From NCBI GenBank assembly GCA_944322945.1, contig CALUQN010000019.1:1-48192 (forward strand): a DNA stretch of 48,192 nt. Direction: 5' to 3'. Below are positions 19,029-27,523 of the stretch, one piece after another. Source of the DNA: Candidatus Gastranaerophilales bacterium (GTDB lineage: Bacteria; Cyanobacteriota; Vampirovibrionia; Gastranaerophilales; Gastranaerophilaceae). The translations under genes and the position numbers were made by a program. Every line of letters starts with the position of its first letter. Within the stretch, counting starts at the first letter, position 1. A model generated the notes under the pieces. That model had not been told where the DNA came from. It saw nothing but the letters and a program-made list of their open reading frames with translations, and made no database searches.

Positions 19029-19619
19029 ATGAAAAAGATTGCGATACTTGGTTCTGGTGATGGTGGAATTTTTGAAGCGATTGTAAATTATTTTACAGGT
19101 AAAGATGTCGAAATAGTCTGCCTTTCTGATAATTTGAACTCGGATTTACTTGTTCGTGCAAAAAATTTAAGCGTAAAACATCAGTATTTGCCTTATGAAG
19201 AAAATGCGGCATACTTTGGTACACATAATTTTGATTTGATTGTTTTGACCGGTTATAGCCAGCATCTGCCGCCTGAGGTTTTAAATCTGGGAAAATTTAT
19301 TAATATTCATCCCTCTCTTCTTCCTGCATTCAAGGGTAAGGATGCTATCCAGAGAGCTTTTTACGCAGGTGTAAAAGTTTCCGGAGTTACAGTACACAGA
19401 GTGACTAGTGAACTCGACGGAGGAAAAATTATTGCTCAATATCCTGTTTTAATCGGTAATTTAACTCATTTTGACGAGTTTGAGGCTGAAATTCATTCGC
19501 TTGAACAAAAATTGTATCCTATAGTAATTGATTCAATACTTTCAGATAGAGTGTTTGATTTTCAGGATTTATTGAACAGTAAATGTGAATGCAGCGGAGG
19601 CTGCGGCAGATGTCATTAA
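19029..19619 (+). CDS. purN: Phosphoribosylglycinamide formyltransferase-like protein with a Cys-rich tail
   Basis: A 196-residue formyltransferase-fold protein. PurN transfers a formyl group from 10-formyl-THF to glycinamide ribonucleotide in purine synthesis. The catalytic Asn and His are in NIHPSLLPAFKG, the downstream SGVTVHRVTSELDGGKIIAQ carries the catalytic Asp, and the N-terminal GSGDGG matches the phosphate loop. The C-terminus carries an unusual Cys-rich tail CECSGGCGRCH. The tail codons also contain the GGAGG ribosome site of the next gene. Pairing with a PurD-like gene supports a purine role. Other formyltransferases of the same fold cannot be excluded. Confidence 0.78.
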   Translation: MKKIAILGSGDGGIFEAIVNYFTGKDVEIVCLSDNLNSDLLVRAKNLSVKHQYLPYEENAAYFGTHNFDLIVLTGYSQHLPPEVLNLGKFINIHPSLLPAFKGKDAIQRAFYAGVKVSGVTVHRVTSELDGGKIIAQYPVLIGNLTHFDEFEAEIHSLEQKLYPIVIDSILSDRVFDFQDLLNSKCECSGGCGRCH

Positions 19620-20353
19620 AATATTGTGTAATTGCTGAAAATCCCGTTCAAAAAATTATATCAAGTGCGGTTGCAGATTATGCTTTTGACGCGGTTGAAG
19701 TTGCTTTGGAGAATAATCCTGACGTGATTTTATGTTTAGACAGAAACGAATTATCTGCCGGTTTTGTTGACTTGTGCAAGCAGCATGATTTTAATTGCAT
19801 TGGTGTAACAAAGAATTTTTTAAGGTTAGAAACTTCACGTTTTTGTGCAAAAATGTTTGCGGCAAATAACGGTATTCTTTGCCCTCGGCTTCTTCCTATC
19901 GAGTGCCCTGACTACCCGCAGGTTGTAAAGTTGGATGAACGGCTTGATAACAGTGTTAAAGTTGTGTTAAATGATGCGGAGAAAAAATCTTTTACAACTG
20001 AAAATGCCGGACATAAATATTTTGTAGAAGAGTTTCTTGATGGTGAAATTTTTTCGCCTATTTTGTTTCGTTACAGAGGAAAGTTAATTCCTTTTGAAAA
20101 TTATTCAGACTTATTTGATAATTTTACTCCGCAAAAAAGTGAGAAGTTTAAGCTGCTGCTCCAGAAATTAGAATCCGCTTTTGTTGCCGAAAATGCTGAA
20201 TTTAGTGCAATTTTTGCATTAAATTTGATATGGTCACAAAAAGAATTTTATCTCGCAGGTTTTAAATTTACATTCAAGCCGGAAGAGTTAAAAGAATTTA
20301 CAGACCGGTGCGGTAAGGAATTTTTCAGACTCATATTTTACGGTGATAGATAG
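19610..20353 (+). CDS. Short, diverged ATP-grasp protein resembling PurD
   Basis: A 247-residue protein whose layout follows glycinamide ribonucleotide synthetase (PurD): an N-terminal nucleotide-like fold with DVILCLDRNELSAGFVDLC, then IGVTKNFLRLETSRFCAKMFAANNGI (compare the ATP-grasp GPSK..LEGSK..AK.F...GIP stretch), then YFVEEFLDGEIFSPILF in place of the PurD EEFLDGEE strand. PurD is normally about 420 residues, so much of the ATP-grasp and C-terminal region is missing. The start at 19610 was chosen for its GGAGG site 9 bases upstream, inside the previous gene, which it overlaps by 10 bases. It may be a regulator or a degenerate enzyme; activity is uncertain. Confidence 0.65.
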   Translation: MSLKYCVIAENPVQKIISSAVADYAFDAVEVALENNPDVILCLDRNELSAGFVDLCKQHDFNCIGVTKNFLRLETSRFCAKMFAANNGILCPRLLPIECPDYPQVVKLDERLDNSVKVVLNDAEKKSFTTENAGHKYFVEEFLDGEIFSPILFRYRGKLIPFENYSDLFDNFTPQKSEKFKLLLQKLESAFVAENAEFSAIFALNLIWSQKEFYLAGFKFTFKPEELKEFTDRCGKEFFRLIFYGDR

Positions 20354-20387
20354 TAACGAGATTTATATATGATTCATAGGAACAATG

Positions 20388-20417
20388 TTGATATTGACTG
20401 CAGGCATGTGATATAAT
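20388..20417 (+). promoter_or_regulatory. Extended -10 promoter of glgC
   Basis: TTGATA (20388-20393), 18 bases, then TGA-TATAAT (TATAAT at 20412-20417) gives a good sigma-70 promoter with an extended -10. The expected start is about 30 bases before the glgC ATG, leaving room for its TAAGGAG ribosome site (20441-20447). Confidence 0.65.
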
Positions 20418-20455
20418 TATTTTATTAAATGGATAAGGGATAAGGAGTTAGAATA

Positions 20456-21691
20456 ATGTCTGTAGATGACGCTTTGGTTATGATACTTGCAGGCGGCGAG
20501 GGAAAAAGGCTTTTGCCGTTAACGAAAGACAGGGCAAAGCCGGCTGTACCATTCGGCGGAAGATACAGAATTATTGATTTTGTTTTGAATAATTTTATAA
20601 ATTCAGGATTTTTCAAGATTAAGGTTTTAACGCAGTATAAATCTGACTCCTTAAACAAGCATATTACCCGAGGCTGGGCTTTGTCTCCTTTTTTAAATCA
20701 GTATGTTGATTTGGCTCCTGCACAGATGAGGACAGGGAGTGATTGGTACAGGGGGACTGCTGACGCTATTTATCAGAATGTTTTTCATATCACTGATGAA
20801 GATCCTGATTATGTTTGTATATTTGGCGGTGACCATATTTACAAGATGGATGTCTCGCAAATGCTTGATTTTCACAAAGCTCATCAGGCTGATTTATCAA
20901 TTTCGGCAATTCCTATTCCGATTGAGGATGCCTCAGAGTTCGGAATTATTGAAGTTGATAGTAACTGGCGGCTTGTGAATTTCGTAGAAAAACCCAAAAC
21001 AAGGCCAAAGTCTATACCGGGTAATCCTGATATGTGCCTTGCTTCTATGGGTAATTATATTTTTAACAAACAAACCTTGCTTGACGCATTGAATGAAGAT
21101 GAACAAATTCAATCTTCCAGTCATGATTTCGGAAAAAATGTTATTCCGATGCTTTTAGAAGAGGGAAAGAGAATTTATATTTACAATTTTGCAGAAAATG
21201 AATTCCCGGGTATCACAGATGCAGAGCGCGGCTACTGGCGTGATGTCGGAAGCATTGACGCTTACTGGCAGGCGAATATGGACTTGTTGTATTCAAATCC
21301 TGAGCTTAATCTATATTCAAAAGAGTGGCCTATCAGAACTTTCAACTACAACTATCCTCCGGCTAAGTTTATCTGGCAGGAAGGTGACCGCGTCGGTATG
21401 GCTACAAATTCTATGGTGTCAGAAGGGTGCATTGTATCAGGCGGAAGCATCTCTAAATGTGTTTTGTCACCAAAGGTTCGTGTAAACAGTTATTCCCAAG
21501 TGTATGAAAGCATATTGATGGAAAATGTTGAAGTCGGCAGATATTCAAGGATTAAGCGTGCAATTATTGATAAGAATGTTTATATCCCGCCTCATACACG
21601 TATCGGCTATGACAAGGAAGAAGATTTAAAACGAGGATTTCACGTTTCTCCAAATGGAGTTACTGTTGTGCCTAAAGGTGCAAAGCTTTAG
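20456..21691 (+). CDS. glgC: Glucose-1-phosphate adenylyltransferase (ADP-glucose pyrophosphorylase)
   Basis: GlgC makes ADP-glucose from glucose-1-phosphate and ATP, the committed step of glycogen synthesis. The 411 residues are the normal length. The N-terminal [20 protein letters not shown] nucleotide loop, the GGDHIYKMD metal site, the VEKPK substrate lysine, [16 protein letters not shown], and the C-terminal left-handed beta-helix ([18 protein letters not shown]...) are all present. It has its own promoter and no other glycogen gene adjacent. Confidence 0.97.
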   Translation: MSVDDALVMILAGGEGKRLLPLTKDRAKPAVPFGGRYRIIDFVLNNFINSGFFKIKVLTQYKSDSLNKHITRGWALSPFLNQYVDLAPAQMRTGSDWYRGTADAIYQNVFHITDEDPDYVCIFGGDHIYKMDVSQMLDFHKAHQADLSISAIPIPIEDASEFGIIEVDSNWRLVNFVEKPKTRPKSIPGNPDMCLASMGNYIFNKQTLLDALNEDEQIQSSSHDFGKNVIPMLLEEGKRIYIYNFAENEFPGITDAERGYWRDVGSIDAYWQANMDLLYSNPELNLYSKEWPIRTFNYNYPPAKFIWQEGDRVGMATNSMVSEGCIVSGGSISKCVLSPKVRVNSYSQVYESILMENVEVGRYSRIKRAIIDKNVYIPPHTRIGYDKEEDLKRGFHVSPNGVTVVPKGAKL

Positions 21692-21735
21692 TTTTTGAGG
21701 TGATATAGCGCAATTCCACCTAAAAATTAAAACAG

Positions 21736-21777
21736 CGTCATACAGAGCGTCAGCGAAGCATCTAATAAAAAGATTCT
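21736..21777. repeat. Possible decayed dispersed repeat
   Basis: The stretch GTCATACAGAGCGTCAGCGA and the following 20 bases resemble, by eye, the widespread intergenic repeat of the form TCATCCTGAGCG-AGCGAAGGATC. It lies in the 170-base gap between glgC and the gene at 21862, in which I see nothing else firm apart from a weak TTTTGAGGTG/CACCTAAAA inverted repeat just after glgC. Confidence 0.3.
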
Positions 21778-21861
21778 ATTGTAAATTTTTCTTAATTTTT
21801 TTTCGTATCAAAGCAATAAATTGCCTTTATGCGGTTTATATGCATGGGCAGGTAGTAACTT

Positions 21862-22464
21862 ATGCGAATTTACAGACGACCAATTTCATCCACCCCGATT
21901 GGCAGGGCTGCTAAGAGGTTTTCAAGAACTGTCGGGCAGTCTATACTAAATGTTATGCCCTCGCATATTTTTACCTCAAAGAGAGCTATTGATACTTTTC
22001 AAAAAATTGGCAAATACGTAACACCTGCAGAAAACCGTCTTATTTTAGGGATGACTGCTATTTTTATGCAAGTCGGTATCGACGCAATGAACCACCGTGT
22101 CGACGATGAAACTCGACATATATCTATGGCGCGTACTGCTGCTAAAGTTATTGCAGGAACTCTGACAGGTTTTGCTATACGTAAAGCACTTATCAAATCC
22201 GTTGATGCTTTCTCCAAACTGCCTACCTCGCTCGGCAAAGACGGAAAACCTGTTAAGCTTACGCGGCTTAATACTTTCTTTTCGCCTGTAACAAAAGCTC
22301 TGCCCGATTCTGATGAGTATCAAAATTATAAAAATGGATTAGGCAACGTACTTGCACTTATTGTTATGTTGGGTACAAACTTCGCTATAGACCTGCCTCT
22401 TACCCGGTTTTTAACAAATAAGTTTGCTAAGTTAGGAGGTGGCAATGATAAAACCTCTGACTAA
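21862..22464 (+). CDS. Unknown membrane protein, first of a coupled pair
   Basis: A 200-residue basic protein with no family I recognise. Hydrophobic stretches at about residues 59-75 (LILGMTAIFMQVGIDAM), 90-110 (AAKVIAGTLTGFAIRKAL) and 163-182 (NVLALIVMLGTNFAIDL) suggest two or three membrane segments. It overlaps the next gene by 20 bases, and that gene's ribosome site lies inside it, so the two are translated together and probably act as partners. No clear promoter was found in the 170 bases upstream. Confidence 0.75.
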   Translation: MRIYRRPISSTPIGRAAKRFSRTVGQSILNVMPSHIFTSKRAIDTFQKIGKYVTPAENRLILGMTAIFMQVGIDAMNHRVDDETRHISMARTAAKVIAGTLTGFAIRKALIKSVDAFSKLPTSLGKDGKPVKLTRLNTFFSPVTKALPDSDEYQNYKNGLGNVLALIVMLGTNFAIDLPLTRFLTNKFAKLGGGNDKTSD

Positions 22465-23092
22465 GTATGCTTCTGACTTCTTTATGGATATTAAAAATTC
22501 ATTGATGCGCAGCTTTGGCGAAGATCCCGGTAAAATGCTTCTGCATACAGGTACATTAGGCTGGATTTTGTCCTCACTCGCCCAAGTCATGGCTGTTGTG
22601 CTCAATGATAAGATACCTAAAAAACAGAAAACTTTTCTTATCCCGCAGGAAATTGCTGATGCCGGTATTAATATCTGCTCGTTCTATATCTTTACGAACT
22701 CGTTTACAAAACTTGCAAATAAAATGGTCTCTACCGGAAAGTGGAGAACACCTGCTATTGACGCGTTCCTCAAAAAATACAATTTGAAAAAACATATCGG
22801 CTCTTACGATTTTAATATCAAAGATCTGGCAAATTTTGATGAAATCAAATCCTCTTACAAAGCGATTGCCTCAGGTAATGCCATTGCAGCAAGTACGATT
22901 GGTTCGATTATTTCTTGTAACCTTGTAACCCCGATTTTGCGTAACAAGTTTGCTGCACACAAACAGCAGCAGGCAATTGCAAGAATGGAAGCCGCAGAAC
23001 AATCGGCATTCGTTCCTCAGCGTGGTATTTCACTGGAAACTTTCCAGCGCTGTGCAGCTATTAACTGTTCTAAAAACGGAATGAAAATTTGA
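22445..23092 (+). CDS. Unknown membrane protein, second of a coupled pair
   Basis: A 215-residue protein of unknown family. I chose the ATG at 22445 over the in-frame GTG at 22439 because the strong AGGAGGT site (22434-22440) needs a few bases of spacing. Likely membrane segments lie at about residues 32-50 (LGWILSSLAQVMAVVLN), 68-85 (INICSFYIFTNSF) and 140-160 (AIAASTIGSIISCNLV). Its 3' end overlaps the 3' end of the convergent anti-sigma gene by 23 bases. Its partner at 21862 shares the same basic, helical character, but I see no clear homology between them. Confidence 0.75.
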   Translation: MIKPLTKYASDFFMDIKNSLMRSFGEDPGKMLLHTGTLGWILSSLAQVMAVVLNDKIPKKQKTFLIPQEIADAGINICSFYIFTNSFTKLANKMVSTGKWRTPAIDAFLKKYNLKKHIGSYDFNIKDLANFDEIKSSYKAIASGNAIAASTIGSIISCNLVTPILRNKFAAHKQQQAIARMEAAEQSAFVPQRGISLETFQRCAAINCSKNGMKI

Positions 23093-23654
23093 TAAGTCCT
23101 GTTTCTACCGTGAACCATAGCAAACTCATTATAAGAAAAAATATTGTGACACTGAATGCACTTATCAGTACTAAAAATTCATTACTGCTTTGCGGCTTTT
23201 TTTTGAGTGACTGTCTGCTTATATTTTCTATCACGGATTTGGTGTAATCATCTTTGAAATCGTTACGAGTTTTTTCAAACGCGCTGTGTATAAGCTTTTT
23301 GTATGTGTAGATTTTTTCTAAGTCTTGCCTTGCCAGCGGATTTGATATTGTAATTTTTTTGATTTTGATATTTTCGTCATCATCAAGCTCGTTGTCAATG
23401 TATGCGGAGAGGTTGCGGCGAAAGTCCGTGTACTGTCTTGTCAAATACTGTTCTTTTGTTTCCGGTTCGACAGCCTCTGCAGGCGGCTGAAATTTTTTAT
23501 TCAGCATTTTGCATAATTCTTCGTATTTCTTTTTGCATTTAGGACATTTTTCAAGATGTTTTGCTACATATTGTTTCAGTGTTTCGTTTAATCTGTTGTC
23601 AAGATAAAAGCTCAAAAGAGCGTTCACCTGATTACACGTAAGTTCGTGGTGCAT
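23070..23654 (-). CDS. Zinc-finger anti-sigma factor
   Basis: A 194-residue membrane protein. The N-terminus holds the zf-HC2 motif: Cys7 and HLEKCPKC with His33, Cys37 and Cys40. A helical middle follows, then one membrane helix near the C-terminus (FLVLISAFSVTIFFLIMSLLWF). Such proteins hold an ECF sigma factor at the membrane until a signal releases it. It is encoded 10 bases downstream of the sigma factor gene. A second HC-type region is suggested in the middle (residues 70-110) by its helical pattern, but lacks the Cys residues. Confidence 0.88.
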   Translation of the reverse strand: MHHELTCNQVNALLSFYLDNRLNETLKQYVAKHLEKCPKCKKKYEELCKMLNKKFQPPAEAVEPETKEQYLTRQYTDFRRNLSAYIDNELDDDENIKIKKITISNPLARQDLEKIYTYKKLIHSAFEKTRNDFKDDYTKSVIENISRQSLKKKPQSSNEFLVLISAFSVTIFFLIMSLLWFTVETGLIKFSFRF

Positions 23655-23664
23655 ATTTTCTCCT

Positions 23665-24267
23665 TTAAATATATGGTTTTAGTTCTTCCTGAAGTTTACC
23701 CCTGGCTCTTGCAATTCTTGATTTTACCGTTCCTATGCTGGAGTTCGTCGCGATTGCTATTTCTTCATAACTCAGGCCTTGAAATTCTCTAAGCAAAATC
23801 GCAATCCGGAATGGCTCCGGCAAATTTTGTATTTCATTTTTGATTATATTTTCAAGCTCGGATGACATACATTTTTCGTGCGGTTTGCATTTTTTATCGG
23901 GAATTTGTGTTCTAATCGGATTTGTCATTCCGTCTTGTTCGATATTTTCATCAATCGAAATTATTTCCGGCCGTTTGGAACTTTTTCTCAGTTCATCGTA
24001 AAAAAGATTTGTCACAATTTGATTTGTCCAGCTTTTGAATGTTTTTGGGTTTTTAAGTGTGTGTATATTCTTTGCAATTCTCAAAAGTGCTTCCTGAGTC
24101 AGGTCAGCGACATTTTCACGTTTTTTACTCAGGTAGCTGAACGTAGTAAAAATATTTTTTTGCTCACGGCGAAGCAGCTCTTCAAGTGCTTTCAGGTCAT
24201 TTTTTTGTGAAAGCACAATGAGTTCTTCGGGCGCCATTTTTTTGTACTGCAATTTGCTGCTTGCCAT
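23665..24267 (-). CDS. ECF-type RNA polymerase sigma factor
   Basis: A 200-residue sigma-70 family protein with only regions 2 and 4. Region 2 has DLTQEALLRIAKNIHTLKNPKTFKSWTNQIVTNLFYDELRK, and region 4 has RIAILLREFQGLSYEEIAIATNSSIGTVKSRIARARGKLQEEL, the -35-binding helix-turn-helix. An AGGAGA ribosome site precedes the ATG. The pair with the anti-sigma gene (10-base gap) is the classic regulatory unit; the 102 bases upstream probably hold an autoregulated promoter, which I could not define. Target genes are unknown. Confidence 0.94.
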   Translation of the reverse strand: MASSKLQYKKMAPEELIVLSQKNDLKALEELLRREQKNIFTTFSYLSKKRENVADLTQEALLRIAKNIHTLKNPKTFKSWTNQIVTNLFYDELRKSSKRPEIISIDENIEQDGMTNPIRTQIPDKKCKPHEKCMSSELENIIKNEIQNLPEPFRIAILLREFQGLSYEEIAIATNSSIGTVKSRIARARGKLQEELKPYI

Positions 24268-24369
24268 AATATCTCCTGATACTATGGTAAGTAAATTTTG
24301 CGCAGAGTTGTTCGGTCTTTGCTATATATCCAACAGATTATATTTTTTCTTTATGAATAATAATCGGGG

Positions 24370-25611
24370 TTACTCTGCTGATATATATCCGTTCAGTGCT
24401 GTGTATGCCGCAACGTAGGGGGATGCCAGGTAAATTTCACCTTTTGTATTTCCCATTCTTCCCTGAAAGTTTCTGTTCTGGGTTGCAAGGCAAACTTCTC
24501 CGTCTGCAAGTGTGCCGGCATGTACTCCGACGCATGGCCCGCAGCCGGGCGGCAATATTGTTGCGTTTGCTTCTACAAATTCTGTGATTAATCCTTCATC
24601 AAGCGCCTGTAAGTAAACATCTTTTGATGCCGGGCAGATTAGCATTCTGACGTCAGGATTAATTTTTTTGCCTTTTAATATTTCAGCGACAACGCGTAAA
24701 TCTTCAATTCTGCCGTTTGTACATGTTCCGACAAACACCTGGTCAACTTTTATGTGTCCGAGTTCGTCAACTGTTTTAGTGTTATCAACAGTGTGAGGGC
24801 AGGAAACAGTGTGTTTGATGTCAGCAGCATTAATTTTGATTACGCGTTCGTAAACAGCATCGGCATCAGGTTTTATTCTTGTAAATTTGTCTTCTCTTCC
24901 TCTGGATTTTAAAAATTCTTTTGTCTTTTCATCAGCAACAAATAATCCTGCTTTTGCACCTGCTTCAACAGCCATATTCGCTAATGTAAATCTTTCTGAC
25001 ATTGGCATATTGTCTATTGTGTCGCCAGTGAATTCAAGTGCCTTATAAGTAGCACCGTCAGCACCTATCATCCCGATAAGGTGCAGCATCAAATCTTTTG
25101 AACAAATCCCTGGCTTGAATTCCCCGGAGACTTCAATCTTGTATGTAGCAGGAACTTTCAGCCAGGTTTTTCCAAGCGCCATTGCAACTGCGATATCAGT
25201 AGACCCCATGCCTGTTGCAAAAGCTCCGAGCGCCCCTGATGTACATGTGTGCGAATCTGCGCCAACTAAGATTTCACCAGGATTCACAAATGTTTCAACA
25301 AGCCGCTGGTGGCATACTCCTGCACCAACATCAGATAACACAGCGCCGTATTCTTTTGAAAATTCCCTGAGTACTGTGTGGGTGTTTGAAAGCTCTTTTC
25401 TCGGACTTGGAGATGCGTGGTCTATAAACAAAATTGTTCTTTCAGGATTGTTTAATTTTTCTTTTCCGAGTTTTTTAAATTCCTGAACAGTCAAAGGTCC
25501 TGTACCGTCTTGCACTGCGCATACATCAACTTTTGCAATGACAAGTTCGCCGGCTTTTACGTCTTTGCCCGCGTGTTTTGATATTATTTTTTCTGCTAAA
25601 GTTTGTCCCAT
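24370..25611 (-). CDS. leuC: 3-isopropylmalate dehydratase / aconitase-family large subunit
   Basis: A 413-residue [4Fe-4S] dehydratase of the two-subunit LeuC type. The cluster cysteines are in VGTCTNGRIEDL and LPPGCGPCVG, and DSHTCTSGALGAFATGMGSTD is a family signature. It moves a hydroxyl group between adjacent carbons in isopropylmalate, homocitrate or citrate; the short LeuC form is also used for homoaconitase and other substrates. The small subunit (leuD) is not next to it. It lies 44 bases behind the gene at 25656 and in the same direction as the synthase at 28011, so a shared pathway is likely. Confidence 0.9.
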   Translation of the reverse strand: MGQTLAEKIISKHAGKDVKAGELVIAKVDVCAVQDGTGPLTVQEFKKLGKEKLNNPERTILFIDHASPSPRKELSNTHTVLREFSKEYGAVLSDVGAGVCHQRLVETFVNPGEILVGADSHTCTSGALGAFATGMGSTDIAVAMALGKTWLKVPATYKIEVSGEFKPGICSKDLMLHLIGMIGADGATYKALEFTGDTIDNMPMSERFTLANMAVEAGAKAGLFVADEKTKEFLKSRGREDKFTRIKPDADAVYERVIKINAADIKHTVSCPHTVDNTKTVDELGHIKVDQVFVGTCTNGRIEDLRVVAEILKGKKINPDVRMLICPASKDVYLQALDEGLITEFVEANATILPPGCGPCVGVHAGTLADGEVCLATQNRNFQGRMGNTKGEIYLASPYVAAYTALNGYISAE

Positions 25612-25655
25612 GACTGCCCCCTTTTTCTACAATCATAGCATAAAAATACTGTTTA

Positions 25656-27440
25656 TTAGCCGAATGTTTTGAATGTTGATTCTGTATTCTTTTCAATAAC
25701 TTTTGATACAGCATCCATTTCTGTCTGGATTGCGTTTTGTTCTGTATCAAGCTGTTTAAGTCTTAATTCAAGGTTTTTATCTTCAGCCTGTGTGATTTCA
25801 ATTTTTGCGTTGATTTCTTGTATTGCCTGGTCATACAGATATTTGTCGTACTCGTACTGATTCATAGCGTCGTCGTATTTTGCTTGATCTGTTACTGTTT
25901 CAGTTTCAAGGGTGTATGTGCATGGGTTACCGAATTCATCGTAGAGTGTCAGGCTTATGTATCTGCCTGTTGAATCTTGTTCTAATTTTGCCTCTACATT
26001 TTTAACTTCTTCTTGTTTCTTTTGATTGCCTACTTTATAAGTTCTTACATTTGAGCGGATATTACCATTTTCATCAGCAATACCGTTAACCATGTCGTTG
26101 CCGTTATAGAATATCGGTTCAAATTCACCGGAGGTCGTATTTTCCACGTATCTTACGTACCAGCCTTCCTGAGGTTCGCCGTAAGTTTCGTTAAGAAGTC
26201 TTTGATAATGTTTTTCAAGGTCATATAATTGTGCAAGTTGTTCACTTGACAGGCTCTTGAGGTATTCATCTTCACCATCGTAGAAAAATTCGGTTGTGAG
26301 ATAGTATTTGTCGGAGTAGTCTCCAGCATTGAGGTAGCAGTTTGCATATTGGTCATATTTTTCCTGCCATTCTTTGTGCGCTTCTTCATAAATTTTTTCA
26401 GGGCTAAGGTTAGATACTTCATCCCAGAAATCTCCCCATCTGGAAAACAGTTCAGCTTGTGTGTCAGAAGGACCAGGGTTAGGGGTGATGGTGTAGTATG
26501 AACTTTCAATATCCATACCGCCTACATTTGATTTGTTCTTGTCAAGATAAAGTATCGCATCAACATATATATCAACAAGTTGTTGATATATATCAGGGTA
26601 AATTGTTTCAAGTCTTTCTTTTAATTGCAGAGAAGTTGAGTCAGAACCATCCTTTCTCCATCCAGCGTTTGTAAGAGAGATAGTACTTTTGTTTCCGCTT
26701 GCTATTCCAAGGTTTGTGACAGTAATACCGCTTGATGATGTGACGGATGCTTGTGAGCCGTCACCCCAAATCAGGCGGCAAAGGTTGTGTTCAAGGTGTC
26801 CGATACCTTCTTTTGTTGTTCCGGATACACTTGCGTAGCATTGTGTATTTTTATAATTAACAACAAGACCTTGGGTTGTGTAATCTGCAAGCTGCGGTTC
26901 TTTGCCTATGACAGAGCAAATTCTGTCATAGGTTGCTTCAACCAGTTGAACACTGTTCCCGTTATCGTCAGTGTAGACCATGTTTGCATCCAGTCTGTAA
27001 CCGCCGGGTTTTCCTCCGCCTTCAATTTTATGTGCTACTTGCGCAAGTTCAAAGGTCTCGCCAAGTTCTTTCAGTTTTTGTGCGCCGACAAAGTAGCCGT
27101 CAGGGTTTGAATTTACGATACTTGTACTTCCGCCGCTTGCAACTGCAAAATCATCTGTCCAGCTGGACAGATAGCTTACACGATAACTACCGTTTCCTTC
27201 TGCCATAAGTGAGGTAATAGTGTTGGTAAGGGCACCATCATTAAAAGAGTAAACTGTTTTTGTATAATCGGCAACAGACGGCGGCACAGGTACGCTCATC
27301 CCCAGTAATTGGTTATAATAGTTGGCAGATTGATTAGCCAGCGTTGTTCTTTGCTGGTTAATCTGTTGTCCTTCGTATTCAACATTTGTCTTACGCGCAG
27401 TCAGACCAAGAAATCTGGCTTGCGATGCTGCCATTCCCAT
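25656..27440 (-). CDS. Unknown protein with flagellin/hook-like architecture, behind a sigma-28-like promoter
   Basis: A 594-residue protein with no family I can name. It starts MGMAASQARFLGLTARKT without a signal peptide, and the first 50 residues form a Gln/Asn-rich amphipathic helix (EYEGQQINQQRTTLANQSA). The middle is rich in beta, Tyr and Gly (residues 60-490). The last 85 residues are a strong coiled coil (NAKIEITQAEDKNLELRLKQ...). Conserved helical ends with a variable middle is the layout of flagellar axial proteins, which are exported without signal peptides. A FliA-like promoter lies upstream and a second member appears at the window edge. I infer export by a flagellar or related apparatus. 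A near-perfect palindrome lies inside the coding region. Confidence 0.7.
   Translation of the reverse strand: MGMAASQARFLGLTARKTNVEYEGQQINQQRTTLANQSANYYNQLLGMSVPVPPSVADYTKTVYSFNDGALTNTITSLMAEGNGSYRVSYLSSWTDDFAVASGGSTSIVNSNPDGYFVGAQKLKELGETFELAQVAHKIEGGGKPGGYRLDANMVYTDDNGNSVQLVEATYDRICSVIGKEPQLADYTTQGLVVNYKNTQCYASVSGTTKEGIGHLEHNLCRLIWGDGSQASVTSSSGITVTNLGIASGNKSTISLTNAGWRKDGSDSTSLQLKERLETIYPDIYQQLVDIYVDAILYLDKNKSNVGGMDIESSYYTITPNPGPSDTQAELFSRWGDFWDEVSNLSPEKIYEEAHKEWQEKYDQYANCYLNAGDYSDKYYLTTEFFYDGEDEYLKSLSSEQLAQLYDLEKHYQRLLNETYGEPQEGWYVRYVENTTSGEFEPIFYNGNDMVNGIADENGNIRSNVRTYKVGNQKKQEEVKNVEAKLEQDSTGRYISLTLYDEFGNPCTYTLETETVTDQAKYDDAMNQYEYDKYLYDQAIQEINAKIEITQAEDKNLELRLKQLDTEQNAIQTEMDAVSKVIEKNTESTFKTFG
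26565..26593. repeat. Perfect palindrome inside a coding region
   Basis: Two 14-base arms, ATATATATCAACAA and its exact complement, flank a single central base. It lies inside the gene at 25656-27440, where it encodes the repeated peptide DIYQQLVDIY. The RNA would form a stable hairpin. It could be a chance product of the peptide repeat or a site for translational pausing or an operator. Confidence 0.55.
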
Positions 27441-27472
27441 AGTTGCCCTTTTTTGTTTTACCCTTACTCTTT

Positions 27473-27500
27473 ATATCGGCATATTTGCTTAAAAAGTTTA
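27473..27500 (-). promoter_or_regulatory. Sigma-28 (FliA)-like flagellar promoter
   Basis: On the minus strand TAAACTTT, 12 bases, GCCGATAT. It has the same -10 box and spacing as the copy at 47-74, and differs from the FliA -35 consensus at one base. The -10 ends 32 bases before the ATG at 27440, with an AAAAGGG ribosome site between. It lies in an 83-base gap after the YbaK gene. Confidence 0.62.
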
Positions 27501-27523
27501 ATAATTGTTACAAATCGTTACAA

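Noticed and set aside
24370-25611. Full leucine operon
   Set aside because: leuB and leuD are absent and the synthase lacks the LeuA regulatory domain, so a plain leucine cluster is not supported.
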